Positions 1 to 7,806 of a DNA stretch of 64,000 nucleotides are shown piece by piece. Under the pieces are notes generated by a model. The model was not told the DNA's origin. It did no database searches and was given only the letters and a program-made list of their open reading frames with translations. Position 1 is the stretch's first letter. Each line of letters opens with the position of its first letter. The position numbers were made by a program, and so were the translations under genes. Source of the DNA: Micromonospora chokoriensis (lineage in GTDB: Bacteria; Actinomycetota; Actinomycetes; Mycobacteriales; Micromonosporaceae); contig NZ_JOAN01000014.1 in the NCBI RefSeq assembly GCF_000718555.1, forward strand, positions 1-64,000, given 5' to 3'.

Positions 1-807
1 GGCGGCGGGGGTTGGCTGCGGCGGGACTGGGGTTGTTGGGTCTGTGGGGTGCTCGTTGTGGCGGTGGAGGAGTTCGGCGATCCATCGTGCGGCTTGTCGT
101 TGCGCAGCCAGCATGTGCTCGCGGGCGTCGGCCAGGTCGTGGTCGTCCGCGTGATCATCCAGGATCGTCGCCCACTGGCGGCTCAGCGCCTCGGCGTACC
201 GGGCCTTTCGGATCTGCTCGTCGAACTGGTACTCCAGCTTGACCAGGCGGTCGACGTGCGGCTGGAGCGCCGGCATGATCCGTTCGTCGAGGCGGACGGC
301 GGCGTCGGGGCGGCAGGTGAGCGTGATGTCGCCCCGCTGGTAGTGCCACAACGGCTCCTCGGCGAGCGCCTGCTGCAACGCCACCTCCAGGTCACCGGCC
401 CGGTGCGGCGGCAGGTCGCGGGCGGCGTCCGCGGCGAGCCGGGTCAGTCGCTGGATCGCGGTGGGCTGGAAGTACTGCACGTACCAGCTCAGCACCTCGG
501 AGCGAAGGCTCACCGCTGACGACCACGAGAACGTGGCGCGGACGTAGAACGAGTACACGTACCCGCGTGCCGGGACCGCGATCAGCCGTGGCGCGTCGCG
601 CTGTTCGACGAGCGGGCCGGCTGGCGTCGGCGCGGCGGCGGAGTTGACGGGCGCCTCGTCCTGCAGCGCGGCGACCAGCCGATCCCAACTTCGCGACCAC
701 CACCGCCAGCCGCGCACACTCACGTCGCGGGCGATGGTCAACCCTCGAATGCCCCGGTGCCGCCACTGGTCCGCGGGCCTCGGCCTCCCATCGGGGGCGT
801 CCGTCAT
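1..807 (-). CDS. Hypothetical protein, 5' part only (runs off the left edge)
   Basis: An open frame of 269 codons reads leftward from an ATG at 807 to the window edge without a stop, so the C-terminus is missing. I do not recognise the family. The N-terminus is Trp/Arg-rich (RGWRWWSRSWDRL). A hydrophilic middle section follows, with a segment (YVYSFYVRATFSWSS) that could be beta-structured. A long charged, probably helical stretch then carries regular Arg/Glu/Ala residues (residues about 180-250), and the visible part ends Pro/Thr-rich. No signal peptide or clear membrane segment is seen. It is divergent from the mannosyltransferase pair to its right. Codon usage is typical of the genome, which supports coding; the function is unknown. 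Confidence 0.75.
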   Translation of the reverse strand, partial: MTDAPDGRPRPADQWRHRGIRGLTIARDVSVRGWRWWSRSWDRLVAALQDEAPVNSAAAPTPAGPLVEQRDAPRLIAVPARGYVYSFYVRATFSWSSAVSLRSEVLSWYVQYFQPTAIQRLTRLAADAARDLPPHRAGDLEVALQQALAEEPLWHYQRGDITLTCRPDAAVRLDERIMPALQPHVDRLVKLEYQFDEQIRKARYAEALSRQWATILDDHADDHDLADAREHMLAAQRQAARWIAELLHRHNEHPTDPTTPVPPQPTPAA

Positions 808-916
808 GGCACCCCTCCACGGTCACGGATCCGCGCTTCACGCTAACAACCGGTGCCCGAAATGTCGGCCGCCACGCCGTCATCGCGACGTCGCTTGCTG
901 ATCGTCCGGGCGTCGT

Positions 917-2353
917 GTGGCGGTCAGCCGCGGGCGACATCCTGCCCGGGTGCGCACACTGCCGACCGTCGTCGCGTACCGGCTGCTCGGGGGAGTCGGT
1001 GCCACGCTGCTGTCCTGCGCCGGCCTGGCCGCCGGCGCGCTGCCCGTCGGCGCGCACGCCGCCTGGTGGAGCGCGCTGCGGCAGCTCGCGGGGCCGGGGT
1101 TGCTCTGCGGGTACGCGGGCCTGACCCTGCTCGTTGTCGCCTGGTGGTGGGCGGGCCGGCACCGACACGCACCCGACGAGGTCGTCGACCGGCGCTCCGC
1201 CGCGATCACCCTGGCCTGCTGGGCGGGGCCGTTGCTGGTGGCGCCGCCGCTGTTCAGCCGGGACGCGTACAGCTATCTGGCGCAGGGTGCGATGGTCCTC
1301 GCCGACATCGACGTGTACCGGCACGGGGTGGCCCAGTTGGGCGGCGCGTTGGCCGGTGAGGTGCCGCAGATGTGGCAGCAGACCCCGGCCCCCTACGGGC
1401 CGGTGTTCCTGGCGGTGGCGGCCGTGGTCACCGCGGCGACCGGCGGCAAGCTGGTGCTCGGCGTGCTCGGTCTGCGCCTGGTGGCGTTGGCCGGGGTAGC
1501 GCTGCTGGTGGCGTACCTGCCCCGATTGGCCCGGCACTGCGGCGTCGACCCGGCCGCCGCGCTCTGGCTTGGCGTGCTCAACCCGCTCGTACCGTTGCAC
1601 CTCATCGCGGGAGCGCACAACGAGGCGGTGATGCTGGGGCTGCTGGTAGCCGGGCTGAGCCTCGCCTTCGAACACCGCTACGGCGCGGCCACCGTGCTGG
1701 TCACCCTCGCCGCGCTGGTCAAGGTGCCGGCGGTGGTCGGGCTGCTGGTGGTCGTGTCGCTCGCCGCGCGCCACCGTGGGCTGCCGACCTCGGTGGCCCG
1801 CACGGCCGGGGTCGCGCTGGGCACCGCCGCCGTGGTCACCTGGGCCACCGGCATCGGGTACGGGTGGGTCGGCGCGCTCGGCACACCGATGTACCGACAC
1901 AGCTGGTCGATCTCCAGCGCGCTGGGTCGGGTGGCGCTGCGCGCGGCGGGGCGCTTCGGTCTGCACCTGGGCGACGCCCCGATGCGGCTCTGCCTGGCGC
2001 TGGGCGTGGCCGCCGCGTTGGCGGTGACGGTCGGCGTGTGGTGGCATCGGCGTCGGCTCGGCCCGGCGTACGCGCTGGGGTTGGTGCTGGTGGCGGCGGC
2101 GCTGCTCGGCCCAGCGACCCGGCCCTGGTACGCGCTCTGGGGTCTGGTGCTGATCGCGGCGGCGGCGCACGGGCGGGCCCGGCTGGCGGCGGCGCTGGGC
2201 GCGGTGGTGCTCGCGTTCGTGGCGCTGCCCAGTGGCTTCGGACCGGATGTGGCGCAGGCGGTGCTGGCCGCCGTCGGGGTGCTGGTGGGGTTGCTCGCGG
2301 TCGGTTCGCTGCGCCTGCTGGTGCCGCCCGCCCCGGTGGAGGTGGCCCGATGA
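917..2353 (+). CDS. Polyprenol-phosphate-mannose-dependent mannosyltransferase, MptA/MptB-like (GT-C)
   Basis: This is a multi-spanning membrane protein of about 478 residues with the GT-C layout. Hydrophobic helices begin near residue 15, and an early extracytoplasmic loop carries acidic and aromatic residues (SRDAYSYLAQG, then YRHGVAQLG). A loop NPLVPLHLIAGAHNEAVM matches the MptA/MptB alpha-1,6-mannosyltransferase group that uses polyprenyl-phosphate mannose in lipoglycan synthesis. That family role is prior knowledge; the substrate here is inferred. The start is uncertain: GTG at 917 is the longest option, and GTG at 950 would give a tighter N-terminus just before the first helix. Its stop overlaps the next start (ATGA at 2350), so the two genes are translationally coupled. 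Confidence 0.8.
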   Translation: MAVSRGRHPARVRTLPTVVAYRLLGGVGATLLSCAGLAAGALPVGAHAAWWSALRQLAGPGLLCGYAGLTLLVVAWWWAGRHRHAPDEVVDRRSAAITLACWAGPLLVAPPLFSRDAYSYLAQGAMVLADIDVYRHGVAQLGGALAGEVPQMWQQTPAPYGPVFLAVAAVVTAATGGKLVLGVLGLRLVALAGVALLVAYLPRLARHCGVDPAAALWLGVLNPLVPLHLIAGAHNEAVMLGLLVAGLSLAFEHRYGAATVLVTLAALVKVPAVVGLLVVVSLAARHRGLPTSVARTAGVALGTAAVVTWATGIGYGWVGALGTPMYRHSWSISSALGRVALRAAGRFGLHLGDAPMRLCLALGVAAALAVTVGVWWHRRRLGPAYALGLVLVAAALLGPATRPWYALWGLVLIAAAAHGRARLAAALGAVVLAFVALPSGFGPDVAQAVLAAVGVLVGLLAVGSLRLLVPPAPVEVAR

Positions 2354-3573
2354 ACGCGGGCCGGCGGCGCGTGGTGACGGTGCTCGGCCTGGTGACCCTG
2401 CTCGCGGTGGCGATCGCGGTGCTGCCCGGGCATCGGGGCTGGTTCGACGTCGGTGTCTACCACGGCGCGGTCGGGCACTGGATGCGCGGCGGCGACCTGT
2501 ACGAGTGGACCACAAGCAATGGGTACGGCTTCACCTACCCACCGTTCGCCGCGGTCAGCATGGTGCCGATGGCCGCGCTGGCCTGGTACCCGACGATCGT
2601 GGCGAACCTGCTGCTCACCGCGTTGGCCGTCGCCTTCCTGCTGCACCTGCTGGTCGACCCGTTGGCCCGGCGGCACGGGTGGACCCGCTGGTACGCGCTC
2701 GCGCTGGCCTGTTGCCTGCTGGCCGGGCTCAACCCGGTGCGGGACACGGTCAGCTTCGGGCAGGTCAACCTGTTGCTGGTGGCGTTGGTCTATCTGGACC
2801 TGTGGTTGTTGGAGCGGGGCAGTCGGCTGGCCGGTGTCGGGGTCGGGCTGGCCGCCGCGGTCAAGCTCACCCCGGCGGTCTTCATCGGGTACCTGCTGGT
2901 CACCGGGCGCTGGCGGGCCGCCGCCACGGCCATCGGCACGGCCGTCGGAGCGACGCTTGTCGCGGCGGCGCTCGCCCCGGACGCCACCCGGACGTTCTTT
3001 ACCGAGGCGCTGTGGGACACCGATCGGGTCGGTGCGTTGGCGTACGTGTCGAACCAGTCACTGCTCGGCCTGGTCGCCCGGCTCGACCCGGAGCACCCGG
3101 ACCGGTGGCTGTGGCTGCTACTGGTCGTCGTCGTGCTGGCGGTGTGGGCGGTGCGGGTACGTCGGGCGGTACGCGACGGCGACGAACGGGCTGGCTTCGC
3201 GCTGACCGGCGTCGCCGCGTGCCTGGTCAGCCCGGTCACCTGGGTGCATCACCTGGTGTGGCTGGTGCCGGGGCTGGTGGTGCTCGCCGCGTCCACGCTG
3301 CCGTGGCCGCCGGTCGACGCGACGGCCCGCCGTCGGACGCGGGCCGGCGTCGCCGGCTACGTCGTGCTCTGTAGTGGGCTGGTGTGGGTCTTCGCCAACG
3401 GGTCGACCGGGCCGTTGGGGTTCGTGGGCGCCAACGCGTACGTCTGGGTCAGCATCGGTTTGCTCGCGCTACTCCCGATCGGGCGTGCCGAGACAGGTGA
3501 TCATCCGGGGTTAACCGAGCATTGTGGAGCAGTTGGGGTGCCGAGGGGTGTTGTCACCGACCGGAAGCGGTGA
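2350..3573 (+). CDS. GT87-family mannosyltransferase (integral membrane, PimE/DUF2029-like)
   Basis: This 407-residue polytopic membrane protein starts at the ATG that overlaps the upstream stop. The N-terminal helix is followed by a loop FDVGVYHGAVGHWMRGG, and the aspartate there is the usual catalytic-site position in GT87 enzymes. Further family-like features are YGFTYPPFAA, the segment GLAAAVKLTPAVFIGYLL and the late motif SPVTWVHHLVWLVPGL. Such enzymes transfer mannose from polyprenyl-phosphate mannose on the outer face of the membrane. Pairing with an MptB-like enzyme suggests a shared lipoglycan or polysaccharide pathway. The last 25 or so residues are hydrophilic and poorly conserved in character. 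Confidence 0.82.
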   Translation: MNAGRRRVVTVLGLVTLLAVAIAVLPGHRGWFDVGVYHGAVGHWMRGGDLYEWTTSNGYGFTYPPFAAVSMVPMAALAWYPTIVANLLLTALAVAFLLHLLVDPLARRHGWTRWYALALACCLLAGLNPVRDTVSFGQVNLLLVALVYLDLWLLERGSRLAGVGVGLAAAVKLTPAVFIGYLLVTGRWRAAATAIGTAVGATLVAAALAPDATRTFFTEALWDTDRVGALAYVSNQSLLGLVARLDPEHPDRWLWLLLVVVVLAVWAVRVRRAVRDGDERAGFALTGVAACLVSPVTWVHHLVWLVPGLVVLAASTLPWPPVDATARRRTRAGVAGYVVLCSGLVWVFANGSTGPLGFVGANAYVWVSIGLLALLPIGRAETGDHPGLTEHCGAVGVPRGVVTDRKR

Positions 3574-3632
3574 GACTGGGTCCGGTCCGACAATCACACG
3601 GATCGATGGATCGGATGGTCTGGAGGCAGCCT

Positions 3633-4082
3633 GTGTCCACCCTCGTGTCCCCGCTGGCCACGCTCGGCGCGATCCGCCGGCGTACCACCACCCTCGCCCT
3701 GCTCGTTGCCATGGTCGCCGCCGCGCTGGTCGGCCCGTCCGTGGTCTCCACCCGGCTGACCGACTCGGCTTCGGCTGCGGTCTACAGCTCCTGCACCATG
3801 AGCCGCTGCGCGGACGCCCGCACCGCCCGATCCGGCTGGTCCGCCAAGGGGTTCCCGACCAGTCGCGGCTGGTACTCCTGGAGCGGTGGCAAGTCCAACT
3901 TCGCCGGCGGCCAGTTCTACAACTACGAGGGTCAACTGCCCACCAACGCCATCTACTACGAGTACGACGTCTACCCGCGCACCCAGGGCGCCGCCCGGGA
4001 CGCGTACCGGATCGTGGTGAACCGCAGCACCGGGGTCACCTGGTTCTCGCCCAACCACTACACCGACTTCTACCGACTCTGA
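3633..4082 (+). CDS. Secreted guanyl-specific ribonuclease (N1/T1, RNase Sa/barnase type)
   Basis: The 149-residue product has an N-terminal signal peptide (RRR then a hydrophobic core, with likely cleavage near SASA-A at residue 48-49) and a small catalytic domain of about 95 residues. It shows the microbial RNase pattern YEGQLP, then YYEYDV, a conserved Arg, and a terminal HYTDFY. By comparison with RNase Sa, Glu110 is the probable general base, Arg126 a phosphate-binding residue and His142 the general acid. The GTG at 3633 is chosen because a GGAGG lies just upstream; ATGs at 3606 and 3615 are alternatives. Two Cys (54, 59) in the mature N-terminus could form a disulfide. A barstar-like gene follows at 4176. 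Confidence 0.85.
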   Translation: MSTLVSPLATLGAIRRRTTTLALLVAMVAAALVGPSVVSTRLTDSASAAVYSSCTMSRCADARTARSGWSAKGFPTSRGWYSWSGGKSNFAGGQFYNYEGQLPTNAIYYEYDVYPRTQGAARDAYRIVVNRSTGVTWFSPNHYTDFYRL

Positions 4083-4175
4083 CCGGCCCGGGGTCGACCG
4101 GTCACGGTCGGTCGGCCCCGCTGCGGCAGCGTCGACCCGGTCAGATATCGCCCCGGTCGGATCAGGAGGCACGCG

Positions 4176-4550
4176 ATGATCGATGACGGCGAGGATCGGA
4201 TGCCCGATTGGCTGATCGTGTGCCGCGACGACGCCCCAGAGCTGCCCGACTCGGTGGCGCTGGCCGGAACGGCGACCCGGACCAGGGCCGGGCTGTTCGT
4301 CGCGCTCGCCACCGCGCTGGCCCTGCCGGCGTACCTGGGGGACACCTGGGACGCTCTCGCCGACGTGCTCCGGGACCGGCTCGACGCCGGCCCGCTCACC
4401 CTACTGATCACCGACGCCGGCCAACTGCTCGCCGACGAGCCGGCCGATCAGTACGCCCTGCTGCTCACCGTGCTCGGCAACCTCGCCGGCAGCGCTTCGC
4501 ACCCGTTGCGCGTCGTCCTCGACGAGGCCCCACCGGCACACGGTGGGTGA
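4176..4550 (+). CDS. Barstar-family RNase inhibitor-like protein
   Basis: This 124-residue cytoplasmic protein has a strong ribosome-binding site (AGGAGG) before the ATG. It shows the barstar outline: an aromatic/Leu-rich stretch ALALPAYLGDTWDALADVL, corresponding to the barstar helix in which acidic residues occlude the RNase active site, followed by a strand-forming LTLLITDAG. The gene lies 93 bases after the guanyl RNase, in the same direction. This suggests an RNase with its cytoplasmic inhibitor. The N-terminal extension (MIDDGEDRM) is probably not part of the fold, and the internal ATG at 4200 is an alternative start. Confidence 0.78.
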   Translation: MIDDGEDRMPDWLIVCRDDAPELPDSVALAGTATRTRAGLFVALATALALPAYLGDTWDALADVLRDRLDAGPLTLLITDAGQLLADEPADQYALLLTVLGNLAGSASHPLRVVLDEAPPAHGG

Positions 4551-4864
4551 CGGCAGCCGGGGGCACGAGCTGCGATGAGCGTGATGCCTCACAGTCATCG
4601 TGATGCCTGAGAGTCATCACGCTCAGGAGCAACACGGCGCCGGCCCGCGCCGCCCGATCGGCTCTTGCGGCGCAGCCGCAGTGCCCGGGCGGCGATTGCG
4701 CAGGTCGAGAGCGACAGACGGCTGTGCGGGTGCTCAGTTTCCGACAATGACCGCCGCATCGGGCGACGGTGACGGTGGCGGTGACGCTTGGGTGACGGGC
4801 CCTCCGCGATCCTCGTGCCGAGCCGGTCAGGGTGTGCCGGCACGGGCAGCGGGGAGGCCGTGCG
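4551..4864. other. Intergenic stretch with repeat structure, upstream of the first contractile locus
   Basis: These 314 bases hold no convincing gene. The first part carries the inverted and direct repeats at 4577-4624. The rest leads to a good ribosome-binding site (GGGGAGG) just before the GTG at 4865 and probably contains the promoter of the contractile locus. I could not identify a clear -35/-10 pair. Confidence 0.5.
4577..4624. repeat. 10-bp perfect inverted repeat enclosing two 19-base imperfect direct repeats
   Basis: GAGCGTGATG at 4577-4586 pairs with CATCACGCTC at 4615-4624. Inside, GTGATGCCTCACAGTCATC (from 4581) recurs as GTGATGCCTGAGAGTCATC (from 4600), a period of 19 with two mismatches. 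It lies between the barstar gene and the first contractile locus, so it could be a terminator for the former or a regulator-binding site for the latter. The pattern is directly visible; the function is inferred. Confidence 0.7.
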
Positions 4865-5806
4865 GTGGACTTCGTCGACGGGGTGCTGGTGCGGCTGGCC
4901 GATCCGGGCACCCGCGCCGCGCTCTTCGATGACGCGTCGCTGGCGCACCTGGTCGAGGCCGCGTACGACACCGAGGCGATGCCGGTCGGGCCGCCGTACG
5001 CGGCGGTCTTCGACGAGCTGACCCTCGGCTTCGCCGCCGCCCCCGTCACGATGGCCGAGGGGGAGTGGCTGGGCGCCGGCGGCACCAACCGCACCGAGCT
5101 GCGCGTACGCCTGCACGGCCTCGGCGGCTCGGCGCTGCGCATCGACGCCCTGTGGCGGGGCAGCCTGGTAGTGCGGACCAGCGCCGCCCGGGACCGGGTC
5201 GAGGACCTCGACGTGGCGATGCCCGCCTTCGACGTGGACCCGCAGATCGTCGCCGACCTTGGCGCGTTGCCGGCCGACCCGGCGCAGTTGGAGGCTGAGC
5301 GGCGGACCCGGTTGGTGACCCGGCTGCGGGCCGGGCTGCACCAGCCGGCCGCGTTCACCGACGCCCACCTGGACCGGCTGCTCGCCGGTGTCGGCGCCAC
5401 CAACGCCGGTGACCTGGTGGCGCGGATGCGCGGGCAGGCCGCCGGGGCCACCGTGAAACTGCGCTACGCCGCGCCGTCGGCCGCCCCACCGACCCCGCGC
5501 CCGCTGCCGTTCGCCGCCGCCGTGCTGATCCGCGACCAGGGCTTCTCCCTGGCCGACCTGCTGGTCGAGACCCGCCTGGTGCGGGCCCGCGCCGAGGAGT
5601 TGGGCCTGGACGTGCCCGCGCCGGACGACGTGCGACGGCGACACCGGGTGGTCGCCGTCTGGGTGGTGCCCATCGAGACGTTCGACGACGACGGCTGGCC
5701 CGGCGGTGACACCGGCACCGACGCGCAGAAGCGCGCCGCCCGGTTCGCCCGGGCCGGCCAATGGCTCGCCCGCAGCGGCATCGGGCTCGCCGCCGTGACG
5801 ACCTGA
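4865..5806 (+). CDS. Unknown protein, first gene of contractile locus 1
   Basis: The product has 313 residues and starts at a GTG preceded by GGGGAGG. I do not recognise the family. It is soluble and Ala/Arg-rich, with a probable beta-rich middle (AAVFDELTLGF, TELRVRLHG, GSLVVRTSAARDRV) and a helical C-terminal half. Near residue 188 (LDRLLAGVGATNAGDLVARM) there is a helix-hairpin-like segment resembling the repeats in the last gene of the locus. The gene sits 69 bases before the sheath gene in the same direction, so it is very likely a structural or assembly component of this machine. Confidence 0.65.
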   Translation: MDFVDGVLVRLADPGTRAALFDDASLAHLVEAAYDTEAMPVGPPYAAVFDELTLGFAAAPVTMAEGEWLGAGGTNRTELRVRLHGLGGSALRIDALWRGSLVVRTSAARDRVEDLDVAMPAFDVDPQIVADLGALPADPAQLEAERRTRLVTRLRAGLHQPAAFTDAHLDRLLAGVGATNAGDLVARMRGQAAGATVKLRYAAPSAAPPTPRPLPFAAAVLIRDQGFSLADLLVETRLVRARAEELGLDVPAPDDVRRRHRVVAVWVVPIETFDDDGWPGGDTGTDAQKRAARFARAGQWLARSGIGLAAVTT

Positions 5807-5875
5807 CCCCGCCCAACGACCACGGCGGCCGGGGGCCGCCAGAGACCGCACTAGCAACTTCGTCCGGGAGGACCC

Positions 5876-7045
5876 GTGGCACCGACAGCAGCATTCCCGT
5901 TCATCGAGGTCCGGATCGTGCCGCCACCGGCGCCGCTGGCCCAGCGCTCGCCGGGTGTCATCGCCGTCGTGGGCAAGGCGCCGTCCACGGCCGACGGCGG
6001 TTCGGCGCCGGCGAACACGCCGGTGCGGATCGAGACCCTCGACGACGCGGTCACCAACTTCGCCCGCCGGCAGACCGGCAACGTGGTCCGCAACGCCCTC
6101 TACAACTCCCTTGAGCTGGCGTTCCTGCAGGACCCGCGTCCGGCGAAGGTGTACGGGGTCAAGGTCGCCGGCGACGACTACGCCGCAGCCCTGAGCGGCC
6201 TGGAGGCCGCCGACGACGTGACAATGGTGTCGCTGGCCAACGAGTCGGGCGTCGGCAACCCGGCCGGTGCGGGCGCACCCACCGGGCTGCACGCGCTCAA
6301 GGCGCACGTGGAGACGATGTCCGCGGCCGGCCAGCGACGGATCGGCTTCGCCATGGTCAACCCGGCCACCGAGAAGGGCCCCACCTACGTCGCGGACATC
6401 ACCACCGCCGCGAACCCGCTCAAGAGCAGCACCAGCCGGATGGTGATGATCGCCGCTCGAGGCGCGGACGGTGACGCGGCCACCGCCGCGATGGCGGCCG
6501 TGGCCGGGCTGCCGGTGCACCACAGCATCGTGTTGAAGAAGATCCGGGGAGTGGCCATCCCGGTGGCCAAGCAGTACAGCCCGGCCGAGATCAAGGGACT
6601 CTCCGAGGCCAACCTGACGCCGATCATCGACCCAACGCTGATCACCGGGGAGAGCCTGCACTTCGCCGACGGGCGGTTGTTCACCTCCGACGCGAGCCTT
6701 TTGCACGTCGACCTGGTGCGCACCCTGGACCAGATCGAGTTCATGCTGCGCGCCGGCCTGATCGGCCTGGTCGGTGACGCCCGGATCACCAAGCCGGGCA
6801 TGACGCTGCTGAAGACCCAGGTCGACGGCATCCTCGGCCCACTCAAGCGGCAGGCGGTGATCGACGACTACCGCATCGAGATCCCGGTGCTGGACATCCT
6901 CGCCATCCCCGAGGTCGCACGTACCGCCACCGACACCTCGATCGTCACCGCCGCCCGGGCCGACCGCACCGTCGACCTGGTCGTCACCGTCACCTACGGC
7001 CCGGCCGTGAGCCGCCTGCTGGTCACGCTCGTGGCCAAGTTCTGA
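5876..7045 (+). CDS. Contractile tail sheath-like protein (divergent, phage Mu/DUF2586-like)
   Basis: This 389-residue protein starts at a GTG after GGGAGGA. The start IEVRIVPPPAPLAQRSPGVIAVVG resembles the sheath N-terminal strand and first core segment. The middle has alternating strands and helices (VTMVSLANESG, RIGFAMVNPA, SRMVMIAARG) like the subtilisin-fold-like sheath core. The C-terminus (LTPIIDPTLITGESLHFADGR through DLVVTVTYGPAVSRL) matches the conserved sheath C-terminal domain that packs on the tube. It is clearly different from the sheath at 48606-49856 and lacks that protein's PGIYVEEVPSG signature. The next gene is tube-like, as in phage tails. Confidence 0.75.
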   Translation: MAPTAAFPFIEVRIVPPPAPLAQRSPGVIAVVGKAPSTADGGSAPANTPVRIETLDDAVTNFARRQTGNVVRNALYNSLELAFLQDPRPAKVYGVKVAGDDYAAALSGLEAADDVTMVSLANESGVGNPAGAGAPTGLHALKAHVETMSAAGQRRIGFAMVNPATEKGPTYVADITTAANPLKSSTSRMVMIAARGADGDAATAAMAAVAGLPVHHSIVLKKIRGVAIPVAKQYSPAEIKGLSEANLTPIIDPTLITGESLHFADGRLFTSDASLLHVDLVRTLDQIEFMLRAGLIGLVGDARITKPGMTLLKTQVDGILGPLKRQAVIDDYRIEIPVLDILAIPEVARTATDTSIVTAARADRTVDLVVTVTYGPAVSRLLVTLVAKF

Positions 7046-7062
7046 CCCGGAGGAACCAGACC

Positions 7063-7491
7063 ATGGAGTGGAAGACCCGCCTCGCGGTGCAGTACACCAA
7101 GGGCACCGAGACGGTGTTGATCAGCCCGATCGACTCGTTCAGCCCGTCCTTCTCGCTCAACGTCGAGGCGCTGCACTCGTGCGAGGTGACCCACCTGGGC
7201 GTCATCCACGCGCCGGTCTCGATGAACTTCACGATGACCGTCAAGGCGATCGGGGACGTCGCCGGTCGGCTCACCAAGCTGGCCCTGGACGGCGAGCTGT
7301 TCGACATCGCGCTGCTGGAGCACACCGGCGACGACTGGTCGTTCTCGTCGTTCGTGCTGCGGGACTGCCTGATCACCAGCGCCACCCCGACCACCGCCAC
7401 CATCTCCGGCGCACCGGCGGCGACCTTCAGCGGCTTCAGCCTGGCCGCCTCGGTGGACCCGAAGACCGGCGACCCGTCCGTCCTGCCCTGA
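7063..7491 (+). CDS. Tail tube protein (contractile locus 1)
   Basis: This 142-residue protein has GGAGGAA upstream of its ATG and sits directly after the sheath gene. It is predicted to be almost entirely beta-strand, with polar/hydrophobic alternation (SFSPSFSLNVEALHS, APVSMNFTMTVKAIGD, FSSFVLRDCLITSATPTTATIS), typical of the tube fold that stacks hexameric rings. Its length is usual for tube proteins. I see no detailed sequence similarity to the tube of locus 2 (48122-48604), so the assignment rests on size, strand pattern and position. Confidence 0.7.
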   Translation: MEWKTRLAVQYTKGTETVLISPIDSFSPSFSLNVEALHSCEVTHLGVIHAPVSMNFTMTVKAIGDVAGRLTKLALDGELFDIALLEHTGDDWSFSSFVLRDCLITSATPTTATISGAPAATFSGFSLAASVDPKTGDPSVLP

Positions 7492-7551
7492 CCGGCCAAC
7501 GACGGCACGCCGACGACAAACCCGCCGACGACGACTGACCGGAGGTAGTAG

Positions 7552-7806
7552 ATGGCGACCGGTGCTGGCCGTGCCGCCCGGGTCACCCGTACCGGGCTGG
7601 CCCTGGTGCACGCGGGTGAGATCGTGCTGCCGGCGGCCGGTAGCGAGGCGGAGGCCGAGCAGGTGGCCGAGGACGACCGCGCGGTGATCGCGTACCACTT
7701 CCCGGTGGAGATCGAGGTGGTCGCGGCCGGCGGCGCGGTCGACGCCGACGCGCTCGCCGACCTCGCGCTGGCCCGCCTCGCCGAGCACCTGGACGGGCGG
7801 TGCTGA
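7552..7806 (+). CDS. Small protein after the tube gene (phage gpE-position)
   Basis: This 84-residue protein starts after GGAGGTAGTAG. The N-terminus (RVTRTGLALVHAGEIVLPAAGSEA) is a short strand-turn motif, and the C-terminus is an Ala/Leu-rich helix (ALADLALARLAEHLDG). Its place between tube and the very large protein is that of the tape-measure chaperone in myophage tails (P2 gpE). An assembly role is therefore plausible but unproven. Its end overlaps the possible start of the next gene. Confidence 0.65.
   Translation: MATGAGRAARVTRTGLALVHAGEIVLPAAGSEAEAEQVAEDDRAVIAYHFPVEIEVVAAGGAVDADALADLALARLAEHLDGRC

Noticed and set aside
392..2515. Long minus-strand frame opposite the mannosyltransferase genes
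   Set aside because: Its product is Arg/Pro/His-rich with no domain and lies opposite genes with clear membrane helices. It is a shadow frame of GC-rich DNA.
3633..4550. RNase/barstar pair as an eCIS effector/immunity pair
   Set aside because: The RNase has its own signal peptide and lies outside the operon with a 314-base gap, so it is more simply an independently secreted enzyme.
4595..6706. Long minus-strand frame opposite the sheath gene
   Set aside because: The sheath protein fits the plus strand and has a good ribosome-binding site; the reverse product is low-complexity.
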